Shown here piece after piece: positions 1 to 6,112 of a DNA stretch of 6,125 nucleotides. Made by a program: the position numbers and the translations under genes. A model generated the notes under the pieces. It was given only the letters and a program-made list of their open reading frames with translations. It did no database searches and was not told the origin of the DNA. The stretch's first letter is position 1, and each line of letters opens with the position of its first letter. Origin of the DNA: an uncultured Clostridia bacterium (GTDB taxonomy: Bacteria > Bacillota_A > Clostridia > TANB77 > CAG-508); contig CANQZT010000095.1 in assembly GCA_947628335.1 (NCBI GenBank), positions 1-6,125 on the forward strand, read 5' to 3'.

Positions 1-906
1 TTCTTCTTTATTAATTTTTATTTCTTCTAATGGAATATTCTTTAATTCTTTAGATATTATATGATATCCTAATGAATCATTATCAAAATCATATGGTTCA
101 ACGGAAAAATCTTTATATTCTGAAATAACTGCATTAAAATTTTCTTCATTTTTCATTATTTTTTCTTTTATAAAATCTTTCTTTTCTCTTGTTGAAGCTT
201 TTTTCCATTCATCGCCTACAAAAGAATTCATTTCGTTTCTAATGCATTGAACTCTAGAACACACATAATCTATATCATCCCATTCCTTTGCAATTGGAAG
301 CTCATGCAATATATCCTTAGGTAATAACAACACAGGCTTATTTTTAAAAGGATTAATAAGTAGTCCATTTTTAAATTTCATTTCAGGATAATTTTCAGTA
401 TTTATACCTAAAATCTTATTCTTTTCAATTGTATAACCAATTATATCGTCATATATCAAATGTGAATACATATCACTTAATCTATCTGGTCCTACATTTT
501 CTTCAAACAAGCCTATAAGCTGGAATAAATCGGCATCTTTATTTCCTGCATCAATTATTTCTTTTGCATCGCTTATTATTTTTTCAGCAAGAAATGGTCC
601 AAAACCACTTCCATATCTCCCTTTAGAATATCCTAGTCCAATATTATTGATTTCAGGGAAATCAAATAATCTAATAGCTTGTTTATATAACCTACTATTT
701 TTATCAGTTGTATTAGAAAGTATATTGTATATGTTTCTAAAAAATTGTTGAATTTTTCCATATGAATTTTCAAAAGCCTTTTCTTTTGTATCTTTTATTC
801 TTTTTATATTTATAAAATAATTTGCATCTATATCAAGTATAGTGTCAAATATACCTTCATCATCTAATTTATTATCCAACCCTAAATAATCTGATAATGT
901 TACCAT
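1..906 (-). CDS. Hypothetical protein, C-terminus cut off by window edge
   Basis: An uninterrupted frame runs from an ATG at 906 to the left edge and gives the first 302 residues (begins MVTLSDYLGLDN, reaches KINKEE at base 1). The start is supported by GAGGTGAG at 913-920, about 8 bases upstream, and by a good promoter at 939-967. The visible part is soluble and acidic/lysine-rich, with no signal peptide or membrane segment. Distinctive stretches are GRYGSGFGPFLAEKI (about 96-110), DADLFQLIGLFEENVGPDRLSDM (about 124-146) and NPFKNKPVLLLPKDIL (about 185-200). I do not recognise a named family with confidence. The middle stretch faintly recalls uncharacterised proteins of defence regions that may end in a PD-(D/E)XK-type nuclease domain, but any such domain would lie outside the window. 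The gene is divergent from the controller gene across a 148-base gap, so it may be an accessory or neighbouring defence gene. That the frame is real is near certain; its function is unknown. Confidence 0.88.
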   Translation of the reverse strand, partial: MVTLSDYLGLDNKLDDEGIFDTILDIDANYFINIKRIKDTKEKAFENSYGKIQQFFRNIYNILSNTTDKNSRLYKQAIRLFDFPEINNIGLGYSKGRYGSGFGPFLAEKIISDAKEIIDAGNKDADLFQLIGLFEENVGPDRLSDMYSHLIYDDIIGYTIEKNKILGINTENYPEMKFKNGLLINPFKNKPVLLLPKDILHELPIAKEWDDIDYVCSRVQCIRNEMNSFVGDEWKKASTREKKDFIKEKIMKNEENFNAVISEYKDFSVEPYDFDNDSLGYHIISKELKNIPLEEIKINKEE

Positions 907-938
907 TTCAATCTCACCTCATCCAATAAATTGATTGT

Positions 939-967
939 ATTTTATCATAAATTCTATAATTCAGCAA
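939..967 (-). promoter_or_regulatory. Promoter of the divergent hypothetical gene
   Basis: On the - strand, TTGCTG (-35, bases 967-962) is followed by a 17-base spacer and TAAAAT (-10, bases 944-939). The -10 is preceded by TGA, which makes an extended -10. Transcription would start near base 932 and leave a leader of about 26 bases carrying GAGGTGAG. This is a sigma-A type promoter by sequence only. It lies about 25 bases from the nearest arm of the controller operator, so cross-regulation is possible but not shown. Confidence 0.7.
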
Positions 968-982
968 ACTTATATATATTTT

Positions 983-1035
983 TTGCAAAATGTAACTTAT
1001 TGTCTGTAGTATTTATTTCGTTTTTTGTATACAAT
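983..1035 (+). promoter_or_regulatory. Candidate promoter region of the controller-endonuclease operon
   Basis: Two arrangements are possible. One has TTGCAA at 983-988 as -35 and TAGTAT at 1007-1012 as -10, with an 18-base spacer. The other has the better -10, TACAAT at 1030-1035, with no good -35; its -35 zone lies just downstream of the C-box-like sequence at 990-1007. A poor -35 beside a controller site is typical of promoters that need the C protein for activation. The choice between the two cannot be made from sequence alone. Confidence 0.45.
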
Positions 1036-1042
1036 AAGTTAC
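990..1042. promoter_or_regulatory. Putative C-protein operator (inverted repeat, C-box-like)
   Basis: GTAACTTATTGT at 992-1003 and ACAATAAGTTAC at 1031-1042 form a perfect 12-bp inverted repeat separated by 27 bases. The left arm with its flank, ATGTAACTTATTGTCTGT (990-1007), closely resembles the C-boxes of the Esp1396I/PvuII type as I remember them (ACTTAT, then GTC, then GT). A further short palindrome, TTGTATACAA, sits at 1025-1034. The right arm abuts the controller ribosome binding site. For the promoter starts considered, the left arm would not be in the transcript, so this looks like a DNA operator rather than an RNA hairpin. Autoregulation by the neighbouring Xre protein is the natural inference. 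Confidence 0.65.
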
Positions 1043-1048
1043 GAGGTG
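1043..1048 (+). promoter_or_regulatory. Ribosome binding site that fixes the controller start
   Basis: GAGGTG at 1043-1048 is followed after six bases (ATTATA) by TTG at 1055. This spacing selects TTG 1055 as the start. The in-frame TTG at 1025 lies upstream of this site and inside the operator region, and the in-frame GTG at 1046 is part of the site itself. Confidence 0.75.
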
Positions 1049-1054
1049 ATTATA

Positions 1055-1261
1055 TTGAGTATATGTGAACAATTTGGAAAAAATGTAAAAAAATATAGAT
1101 TAAAAGCTAAATTATCGCAAGAAAAGTTAGGTGAACTTTGTAATTTACATAGAACTTATATAAGTGATATTGAACGTGGAAAAAGGAGTATATCACTTAA
1201 TAATATTGAAAAAATTGCTTTAGCACTAAAGATAGATATACAAAGTTTATTTATATTCTAG
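1055..1261 (+). CDS. Controller (C) protein of the restriction-modification system, Xre-type HTH regulator
   Basis: From TTG 1055 the product is 68 residues (MSICEQFGKNV... to QSLFIF), the usual compact size of restriction-modification controller proteins (roughly 70-85). It is one Xre/HTH_3 domain: LSQEKLGELC (about 20-29) is the first helix of the DNA-binding motif and HRTYISDIERGKRSIS (about 32-47) the recognition region. The latter is highly typical of C proteins, followed by LNNIEKIALALKI. Such proteins dimerise on C-boxes next to their own promoter, activating and then repressing the C-R operon so that the endonuclease appears after the methyltransferase. Here the operator-like repeat lies just upstream, and the endonuclease start is 9 bases after this stop codon. 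A longer reading from TTG 1025 (78 residues) lacks a ribosome binding site. The weak TTG start may keep the protein scarce. The role is inferred from family and context, with high confidence. Confidence 0.93.
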   Translation: MSICEQFGKNVKKYRLKAKLSQEKLGELCNLHRTYISDIERGKRSISLNNIEKIALALKIDIQSLFIF

Positions 1262-1265
1262 GAGG
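1260..1265 (+). promoter_or_regulatory. Endonuclease ribosome binding site overlapping the controller stop codon
   Basis: AGGAGG at 1260-1265 overlaps the controller TAG stop (1259-1261) and lies five bases before the endonuclease ATG at 1271. A consensus site in this position implies that the two genes share a transcript and that translation may be coupled. Confidence 0.85.
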
Positions 1266-1270
1266 TTATT

Positions 1271-2662
1271 ATGAAAAAAGTTTGGAATGAAAAATTTCTT
1301 GAATATATGAATTTTATTATAAATCACCCTAATTATAAAGATTTGCCTATATCCAAAAAATCAGATGGTTCATATACTTGGATTGCTCCTGCTAAAAGCA
1401 TAATTGGTAAAAAAAGAATAGAATGGGCAAAAAATAAAATGAAAGATTTAAATATATCAGAAAAAGATAATAGTCCATATGCAAAATTAATGTTTGAAAT
1501 ACATCCAACAAAAGAAAAAATATGCCAAATATGTGGAAAAAGTATGTCTTTATATTACATATACATAAATACAAATTTTGCCAAAACTATAAAAAAGAAA
1601 TTTAATTATAATGCTGATACAAATCAAACTCTTTTTGAAGTTTGTTCTGATTTACTACTTCTAAATCATACAGAAGAAGAATTAAAATTATTTTTGCAAA
1701 ATTCTTTTAATGTTTCATTTAATGAGGATGATTCTATTGAAAAAGTAATTAAAAAATGTGAGGAATTATGCAGAAATGGTAATTGTAAAAAACTTGGGCC
1801 TGGTGCTATGTCAAATTTTCCAGATCGCTTTGATGGATTTCACACATATAACCGATGCTGTAGAACAAGAGAAGATTCTGGAAGAAGTTCTGAAAATTTA
1901 AGAACATACGGTAAAGATCGTAGAGCATATGAATACTGGAGTGATGGTAATATATATGCAGCTAATTTATTTATGCATAGCCATTATTTTATAGGCACAA
2001 GTGCAGACCATGTTGGTCCAATATCACTTGGTTTTGTTCATGATCCACATTATTTACGTCCATTAAGTGTGGGAGAAAATTCTTCTAAAAGAGATAAATT
2101 ATCACTTAGTGATATACAAGATATAATTAAAATTGAAAGTTCAACTAAAGTTCCTGCTATGTCTTGGTTTTCGTATATAATCTGGGAAGATATAAAAAAG
2201 AATTATTTAGAAAATGAATATACCATTCCGATTTATCGCGAAATATTAAAACAAAATATGTCAAACTTTATGTTTATATTATGGTATATAAAAACTAATT
2301 GCATAAAAAATGGTAAAAATTTTTTAATATCTTCGTTTTTGCAACCCAAATTTGATTGTTTTAATTATAATTATACTTTTGATCATTATGGCAATATAAT
2401 TTCTAAAAAAATTCGACACAAAACTGATGCTAGTAAAGATGAATTTAATAGATATATAAGAATAGCATTTGAATCTATTAATGATTATAACAAAAAAGAA
2501 AATCGAAATGTAAAAAATAATTTAGATAAAGATGACATAAAAATCCTTTCAAATATATGTACAATGATTAACCAAAATATAGATAATGCTATAATTATAA
2601 AAGAAATACAAAATTTAATGATTAACATCCAAAAAAAATTAATAAAGAAGAATATTTTATAA
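1271..2662 (+). CDS. Type IIS restriction endonuclease, Alw26I/Eco31I/Esp3I family (HNH)
   Basis: The 463-residue product should cut DNA near sites containing GTCTC, the core shared by the characterised members (GTCTC, GGTCTC, CGTCTC). The nuclease motif is ADHVGPISLGFVHD (about 245-258) with D246/H247, followed by LRPLSVGENSSKRDK (about 262-276) with N270 and K273. This matches the single HNH site reported for Eco31I, where an Asp and an Asn some 23 residues apart are essential. Metal-binding cysteines are plausible at C85/C88 (CQIC), C163/C167/C172 and C196/C197. The N-terminal half probably reads the DNA. It looks a little shorter than the characterised enzymes as I recall them (about 500-560 residues), but no motif is missing and there is no frameshift. 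It follows the controller by 9 bases with a consensus ribosome binding site. It converges on the methyltransferase gene, which protects host DNA. Whether a sixth base is recognised cannot be told from sequence. Family assignment is confident. Confidence 0.93.
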   Translation: MKKVWNEKFLEYMNFIINHPNYKDLPISKKSDGSYTWIAPAKSIIGKKRIEWAKNKMKDLNISEKDNSPYAKLMFEIHPTKEKICQICGKSMSLYYIYINTNFAKTIKKKFNYNADTNQTLFEVCSDLLLLNHTEEELKLFLQNSFNVSFNEDDSIEKVIKKCEELCRNGNCKKLGPGAMSNFPDRFDGFHTYNRCCRTREDSGRSSENLRTYGKDRRAYEYWSDGNIYAANLFMHSHYFIGTSADHVGPISLGFVHDPHYLRPLSVGENSSKRDKLSLSDIQDIIKIESSTKVPAMSWFSYIIWEDIKKNYLENEYTIPIYREILKQNMSNFMFILWYIKTNCIKNGKNFLISSFLQPKFDCFNYNYTFDHYGNIISKKIRHKTDASKDEFNRYIRIAFESINDYNKKENRNVKNNLDKDDIKILSNICTMINQNIDNAIIIKEIQNLMINIQKKLIKKNIL

Positions 2663-2680
2663 TATTCTTCTTTATTAATT
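2637..2680. terminator. Bidirectional terminator between convergent endonuclease and methyltransferase genes
   Basis: The arms at 2637-2656 and 2661-2680 are a perfect 20-bp inverted repeat around a 4-base TTAT loop. In the - direction the stem runs straight into a T tract (complement of the A run at 2631-2638), so it is a classical intrinsic terminator for the methyltransferase transcript. In the + direction no T run follows the stem, so termination there relies on the T-rich 3' arm and is less certain. The repeat contains the last codons and stop of the endonuclease gene and reaches two bases into the methyltransferase stop codon. It could also limit antisense read-through between the two genes. 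Confidence 0.8.
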
Positions 2681-5600
2681 AAAACAAAGATAATTGTTGA
2701 TTTATATTGTTATTTACAATTTTTTTGACATTTTTGTATATGCTTCTTAGTTTTCTTATATAACTATTAATTTTGCTATTAGAATATACTGCATTATCGC
2801 TACACTCTATATTTTCCAAATCAGAAATAGCATCAAAAGCTGTAATTTGATCTTTTTCATTTTCTGTTGTTGGAATCGGAAATAATTCTTCTGGCAATAT
2901 ATTGATATCATCTCTTACGCATATAATAATAACACGCTTTCTTTTTTGTGGTACACCATAATTTGATGCTAATAATACTCTTCCTTCAATTTTATATCCC
3001 ATTTTTTTATATAATTCATTAATTTGCCTATAAACATTTCCTTTATCAAAAGTTAAAATTCCCTCAACATTTTCCATTACAACAATTTTTGGTCTTAAGT
3101 TTCTTACTATTTCAACAAAATCTTTAAATAATTGATTTCTTGGATCATCAATAAACCTTTTTCCCGCATAAGAAAAACCTTGACAAGGAGGTCCACCACA
3201 TATTATATCAATATTATTTTCTTTTCCAATTTTAATAATCTGATTTTTTACATTTTGTTTTGTTACATCATCACAAATTACATTTATTTCTGGATTATTT
3301 GCTTTAAATGTAATACAAGCACTTTCATTAAAATCATTTCCTAAAATAGATTTTATACCTGCATCCTTAAACCCTGATGTCATCCCTCCTGCTCCACAAA
3401 ATAAATCTATAGATTTATTGCATCCTGTCTTTTCTATAATTGATTTACCTATTTCTTTAGCTAATATAGGTGGTACTGCATTTCCAACCTGTTTTAGTAA
3501 GTCTGTTTTATTTCCATAAAAGTAGTAATCATCTTTAAAACTTTGTAATCTCGATGCTTCTCTTACTGAAATAACCCTATCAAGATTAGGATGTACATAT
3601 GTTCCATTACCTGGTCTATTAAAATATGTTGTTATTGTATAACTTGGTTTATTATAATCAATTCTTCCATATAAAGTTGTTCTTCCTCCAGTCTTTGTTA
3701 TTCTTGATAATCTTTTAGATTTCTCTACTGTTTCCATAGGAATATTTTGCCAATTTCCTCCTGGTGGAACATTTTTTATCATTTCTAAATCTAAATCACT
3801 TAGTTTAAATGTTATATGGTTAAGTACTTGATTCTTATTAATTTTTTTATATTTTTGAGTTATTGCTTCGCATACCTTTTTATCAAATTTATCTAAAGAA
3901 ATATTTAGTGTTGTTAAATATGTTTCTAGTGAAGTTTTTGAATTTATTATATTTTCAGCATCATTCAATGTAATTTCTGGAATTATATTTTTAATATCAT
4001 TATAATATTTATTTATAATATCGTTCAATTCACTAATACCCATTTCTTCTTTTCCTTCTATTTCAAAAGAGTCATATACTAATTGATTTATTTCATTTAA
4101 TAAATTTTCATTATTTGGATTTAAAATATATTCTTTTACTAAATTACTTATTCTATATTTATGTTTATAACTAACAGGCACTGGAAAATTATCTATTTCA
4201 TAATTATTTATATGATTATTCGAACTTGTTAATTTAAAAAACCAATTTATAATATCAGAATTTAGTAATCCTAGCATATAGTATAAATCTATATCATAAT
4301 CATTTTTTAATACAGAAATAAAATTACAAGAATTTCCCAAGACATAGTCTTTAGGTATTATAGTATAATTTACTCTTCTATTTTTATGAATATTAGCTAT
4401 TTGCTGACATGCTATTCTTTTTTGACTAATAAATTCTTTTTTGCTACATCTATTCATAAAATCCTTACTTACATATTCATTTTCGTCATTTTCATTTAAT
4501 ACATAAAATCCTATATTTCTACCACGTATTAATTTATATCCCTTGTCTTTTTTTATATATTTTTTATCTAAAGTTAAATCTAATTCCCCTCTTTTATTAA
4601 TAATAAAATCGAAATCTTTTATTTTTTTTAATTTATTTAACTTATTTAACAGTTTATATTCTTTTTCATCTAAAGTAAATATTGCATTTTCTGTATTACT
4701 ATTTATAATATTTTCTAATGCTACATATGTATATTTATTTTTTTCCATACAAAAATTGTTATTGATTTTTATAATATCTGTTTTTTTGTTTTTATCTATT
4801 AGCATTGTACATAAAGCTTGCTGTGCATTTACAAAGTTATTATTTTCTTGAATTACATTAATAGAAACTATTTGATAATTTTGCAAAATATGAGTTCTTA
4901 ATTTTTTACATGTTTTGTCTGATAAGATTGTATTTGGAATCAATAAAACAATCTTTGCATTTTTATTTGAATATTTACATATTATATCTTCAACAAATAG
5001 TTTATACAGATTCAGAACGCCTTCCGAAGAATATTTAAAAAGCTTTGGAGAAACTTTAGATATTTTTTCATAAATATTTTTATCTTTTTCATATTCAGTT
5101 ATACTTTTATACTTATTTTTCTCTGCTTTTAGATTTTTATATGGTGGATTAGTTGCTATTATATCAAATCCTCCTCTAGCCATTACTTCAGGAAATACAT
5201 TTTGTATATCAATATATTTAAAATTTTTTATGTCCATATTATATAAAAGTCCGTCAGCTACTCTTCCTTTAAAATATTCTTCAGATAGTTCTATATCAAA
5301 ATATGTATATACAAATTGAACAAATAGTTTTTTATATTCTTCTAAAGCTTCTTCATTAGTTTCACAAACATATATATTATTTATTATTTTTTGAATCTTT
5401 TTTTTATTTAAATTCATTTTATTTATATTTATAAGGTATGCAAAAACAAAACTCCCTACTCCTAGACATGGTTCTAAAAATGTTTTATTTTCTATATCCA
5501 ATATAAATTCCGGAGAAGCCGTTTTTATCATTTCTTCAATCATAAACATTGAAAGTTCAAGACTAGTATAATAACTTCCTGTACTCTTTTTTTTATCTAT

Positions 5601-5681
5601 ATCAATATTATCTTCTACTTCTCTATTCTTGTTTATTATTTTTTGAAGAATTTCTTCTTTATTCATGTTATAATCTATCAT
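2679..5681 (-). CDS. Bifunctional DNA methyltransferase: N6-adenine domain fused to circularly permuted C5-cytosine domain
   Basis: The 1000-residue protein should protect both strands of the asymmetric GTCTC-type site using S-adenosylmethionine. The N-terminal half is an adenine methyltransferase: GSYYTS (35-40, motif X), FLEPCLGVGSF (68-78, motif I, SAM binding) and catalytic NPPY (178-181). A TaqI-type specificity region follows (about 370-510, including IRGRN and NFPVP near 498). The C-terminal part (about 612-1000) is a Dcm-type cytosine methyltransferase with all motifs in permuted order: PPGGNW 639-644, motif IX (VREASRLQSF, from about 702), motif X GNAVPP 733-738, motif I DLFCGAGG 759-766, motif IV PPCQGFS with catalytic Cys833, motif VI ENV 870-872, motif VIII QKRKR 912-916. 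Family enzymes are known to methylate adenine on one strand and cytosine on the other. The start at 5681 follows AGGTGA by four bases. A strong promoter (5710-5738) allows expression before the endonuclease. No key residue appears lost. Confidence 0.96.
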   Translation of the reverse strand: MIDYNMNKEEILQKIINKNREVEDNIDIDKKKSTGSYYTSLELSMFMIEEMIKTASPEFILDIENKTFLEPCLGVGSFVFAYLININKMNLNKKKIQKIINNIYVCETNEEALEEYKKLFVQFVYTYFDIELSEEYFKGRVADGLLYNMDIKNFKYIDIQNVFPEVMARGGFDIIATNPPYKNLKAEKNKYKSITEYEKDKNIYEKISKVSPKLFKYSSEGVLNLYKLFVEDIICKYSNKNAKIVLLIPNTILSDKTCKKLRTHILQNYQIVSINVIQENNNFVNAQQALCTMLIDKNKKTDIIKINNNFCMEKNKYTYVALENIINSNTENAIFTLDEKEYKLLNKLNKLKKIKDFDFIINKRGELDLTLDKKYIKKDKGYKLIRGRNIGFYVLNENDENEYVSKDFMNRCSKKEFISQKRIACQQIANIHKNRRVNYTIIPKDYVLGNSCNFISVLKNDYDIDLYYMLGLLNSDIINWFFKLTSSNNHINNYEIDNFPVPVSYKHKYRISNLVKEYILNPNNENLLNEINQLVYDSFEIEGKEEMGISELNDIINKYYNDIKNIIPEITLNDAENIINSKTSLETYLTTLNISLDKFDKKVCEAITQKYKKINKNQVLNHITFKLSDLDLEMIKNVPPGGNWQNIPMETVEKSKRLSRITKTGGRTTLYGRIDYNKPSYTITTYFNRPGNGTYVHPNLDRVISVREASRLQSFKDDYYFYGNKTDLLKQVGNAVPPILAKEIGKSIIEKTGCNKSIDLFCGAGGMTSGFKDAGIKSILGNDFNESACITFKANNPEINVICDDVTKQNVKNQIIKIGKENNIDIICGGPPCQGFSYAGKRFIDDPRNQLFKDFVEIVRNLRPKIVVMENVEGILTFDKGNVYRQINELYKKMGYKIEGRVLLASNYGVPQKRKRVIIICVRDDINILPEELFPIPTTENEKDQITAFDAISDLENIECSDNAVYSNSKINSYIRKLRSIYKNVKKIVNNNINQQLSLF

Positions 5682-5709
5682 TTTTTCACCTATCCTTATA
5701 ATATTTCAA

Positions 5710-5738
5710 ATTATATCACTAATATTTATTTGAGACAA
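5710..5738 (-). promoter_or_regulatory. Methyltransferase promoter, extended -10
   Basis: On the - strand TTGTCT (-35, 5738-5733) is followed by 17 bases and the consensus TATAAT (-10, 5715-5710), preceded by TGA (extended -10). The transcript would start near 5703, with a leader of about 21 bases carrying AGGTGA. The -35 lies inside one copy of the GTCTC-containing repeat, so methylation, cleavage or a bound protein at that site could alter promoter use. Confidence 0.82.
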
Positions 5739-5753
5739 TGTTTTTGAGACAAT
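5729..5753. repeat. Tandem 11-bp repeats, each with a GTCTC (GAGAC) site, over the methyltransferase -35
   Basis: TTTGAGACAAT occurs at 5729-5739 and again at 5743-5753, identical and in the same orientation, with starts 14 bases apart. Each copy holds GAGAC (GTCTC on the methyltransferase strand), the core site of the Alw26I family. Reading both strands, I found no other GTCTC or GAGAC in the window. The base before each GTCTC is T, so they match a five-base Alw26I-type site but not GGTCTC or CGTCTC. The proximal copy forms the -35 hexamer. Confidence 0.85.
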
Positions 5754-5808
5754 TTAAATTAATAAAAATTTTTCTCTCCTAAATCCCGAATATTTTTATT
5801 CTTTATGC

Positions 5809-5837
5809 AGAATATCAAACATTTGTTTTATTGTCAA
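5809..5837 (-). promoter_or_regulatory. Possible second, upstream promoter toward the methyltransferase gene
   Basis: On the - strand a consensus TTGACA (5837-5832) is followed by 17 bases and TATTCT (5814-5809), preceded by TGA as an extended -10. The resulting transcript would start near 5802 and have a leader of roughly 120 bases containing AGGAGAG (complement of 5774-5780). I see no ATG or other convincing start after that site, so it is not clearly a gene. It could provide extra methyltransferase transcripts that pass through the GTCTC repeats. Confidence 0.5.
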
Positions 5838-5845
5838 TACATTTT

Positions 5846-6112
5846 TCAATTTTTATGAAAAAAATTATCATAAGGATAACCTGCTTCAATATACAACTCT
5901 GTTAACTCCATTTTATATTTTTCTAATAACTCCAAATATTTTTGCTTAAATACATTTTTACAAAGCCATTCTACTCCTTCTTTAGAAATTACAACTTTTT
6001 TATTAACTAAAAACTTATATTCTCCAAAGCCAAGATCACACATTTTCCTAATTGCTTTTCTAATAGTAATATCTTCCTTATTGAAATACTCACATAACTG
6101 TTTAATATTCAT
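5846..6112 (-). CDS. Small putative helix-turn-helix protein, N-terminus uncertain
   Basis: The frame ends at TGA 5846-5848 and gives 88 residues from ATG 6112 (MNIKQLCEYFNK... to DNFFHKN). The opening resembles a winged or simple helix-turn-helix: IKQLCEYFNKEDITIRKAIRKMCDLGF (about 3-29) would be two helices with a turn near residues 11-15. A possible beta wing follows (YKFLVNKKVVISKEGVEWL), then a charged helix and the tail YKMELTELYIEAGYPYDNFF. Such small proteins are often found on mobile elements of Firmicutes, but I cannot name the family. The frame is open to the right edge (TGG AAT GAC GAT before the ATG) and only GGAA stands near ribosome-binding distance, so the true start may lie outside the window. 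No convincing terminator separates it from the possible promoter at 5809-5837. A link to the restriction system is not shown. Confidence 0.62.
   Translation of the reverse strand: MNIKQLCEYFNKEDITIRKAIRKMCDLGFGEYKFLVNKKVVISKEGVEWLCKNVFKQKYLELLEKYKMELTELYIEAGYPYDNFFHKN

Noticed and set aside
992..1042. RNA hairpin, riboswitch or attenuator formed by the 12-bp arms
   Set aside because: With transcription starting near 1019 or 1042 the left arm is not in the transcript, and no T run or riboswitch-like core is seen. A DNA operator fits better.
1025..1054. Upstream TTG start giving a 78-residue controller
   Set aside because: The start would precede the GAGGTG site at 1043-1048 and lie within the operator; the extra residues (YTISYEVII) are unlike a C protein N-terminus.
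1392..1574. A 60-codon open frame on the - strand inside the endonuclease gene
   Set aside because: It is antisense to clearly coding sequence, rich in Phe/Leu/Ile as expected from reversed Lys/Asn codons, and has no conserved motif.
2637..2680. Palindrome as a recombination attachment site or transposon end
   Set aside because: There is no partner copy, no target duplication and no recombinase gene. Its position at two convergent stops with a T tract is explained by termination.
3132..3344. A 70-codon open frame on the + strand inside the methyltransferase gene
   Set aside because: It lies opposite motifs I-IV of the cytosine methyltransferase domain and has no recognisable protein features; it is a shadow of the real gene.
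4543..4851. A 102-codon open frame on the + strand that looks membrane-like
   Set aside because: The hydrophobicity comes from reading Lys/Asn-rich coding DNA backwards; it is antisense to the adenine methyltransferase domain.
5729..5753. Tandem repeats as the start of a CRISPR array or plasmid iterons
   Set aside because: There are only two 11-bp copies with a 3-base gap, no further units and no cas or replication gene nearby.
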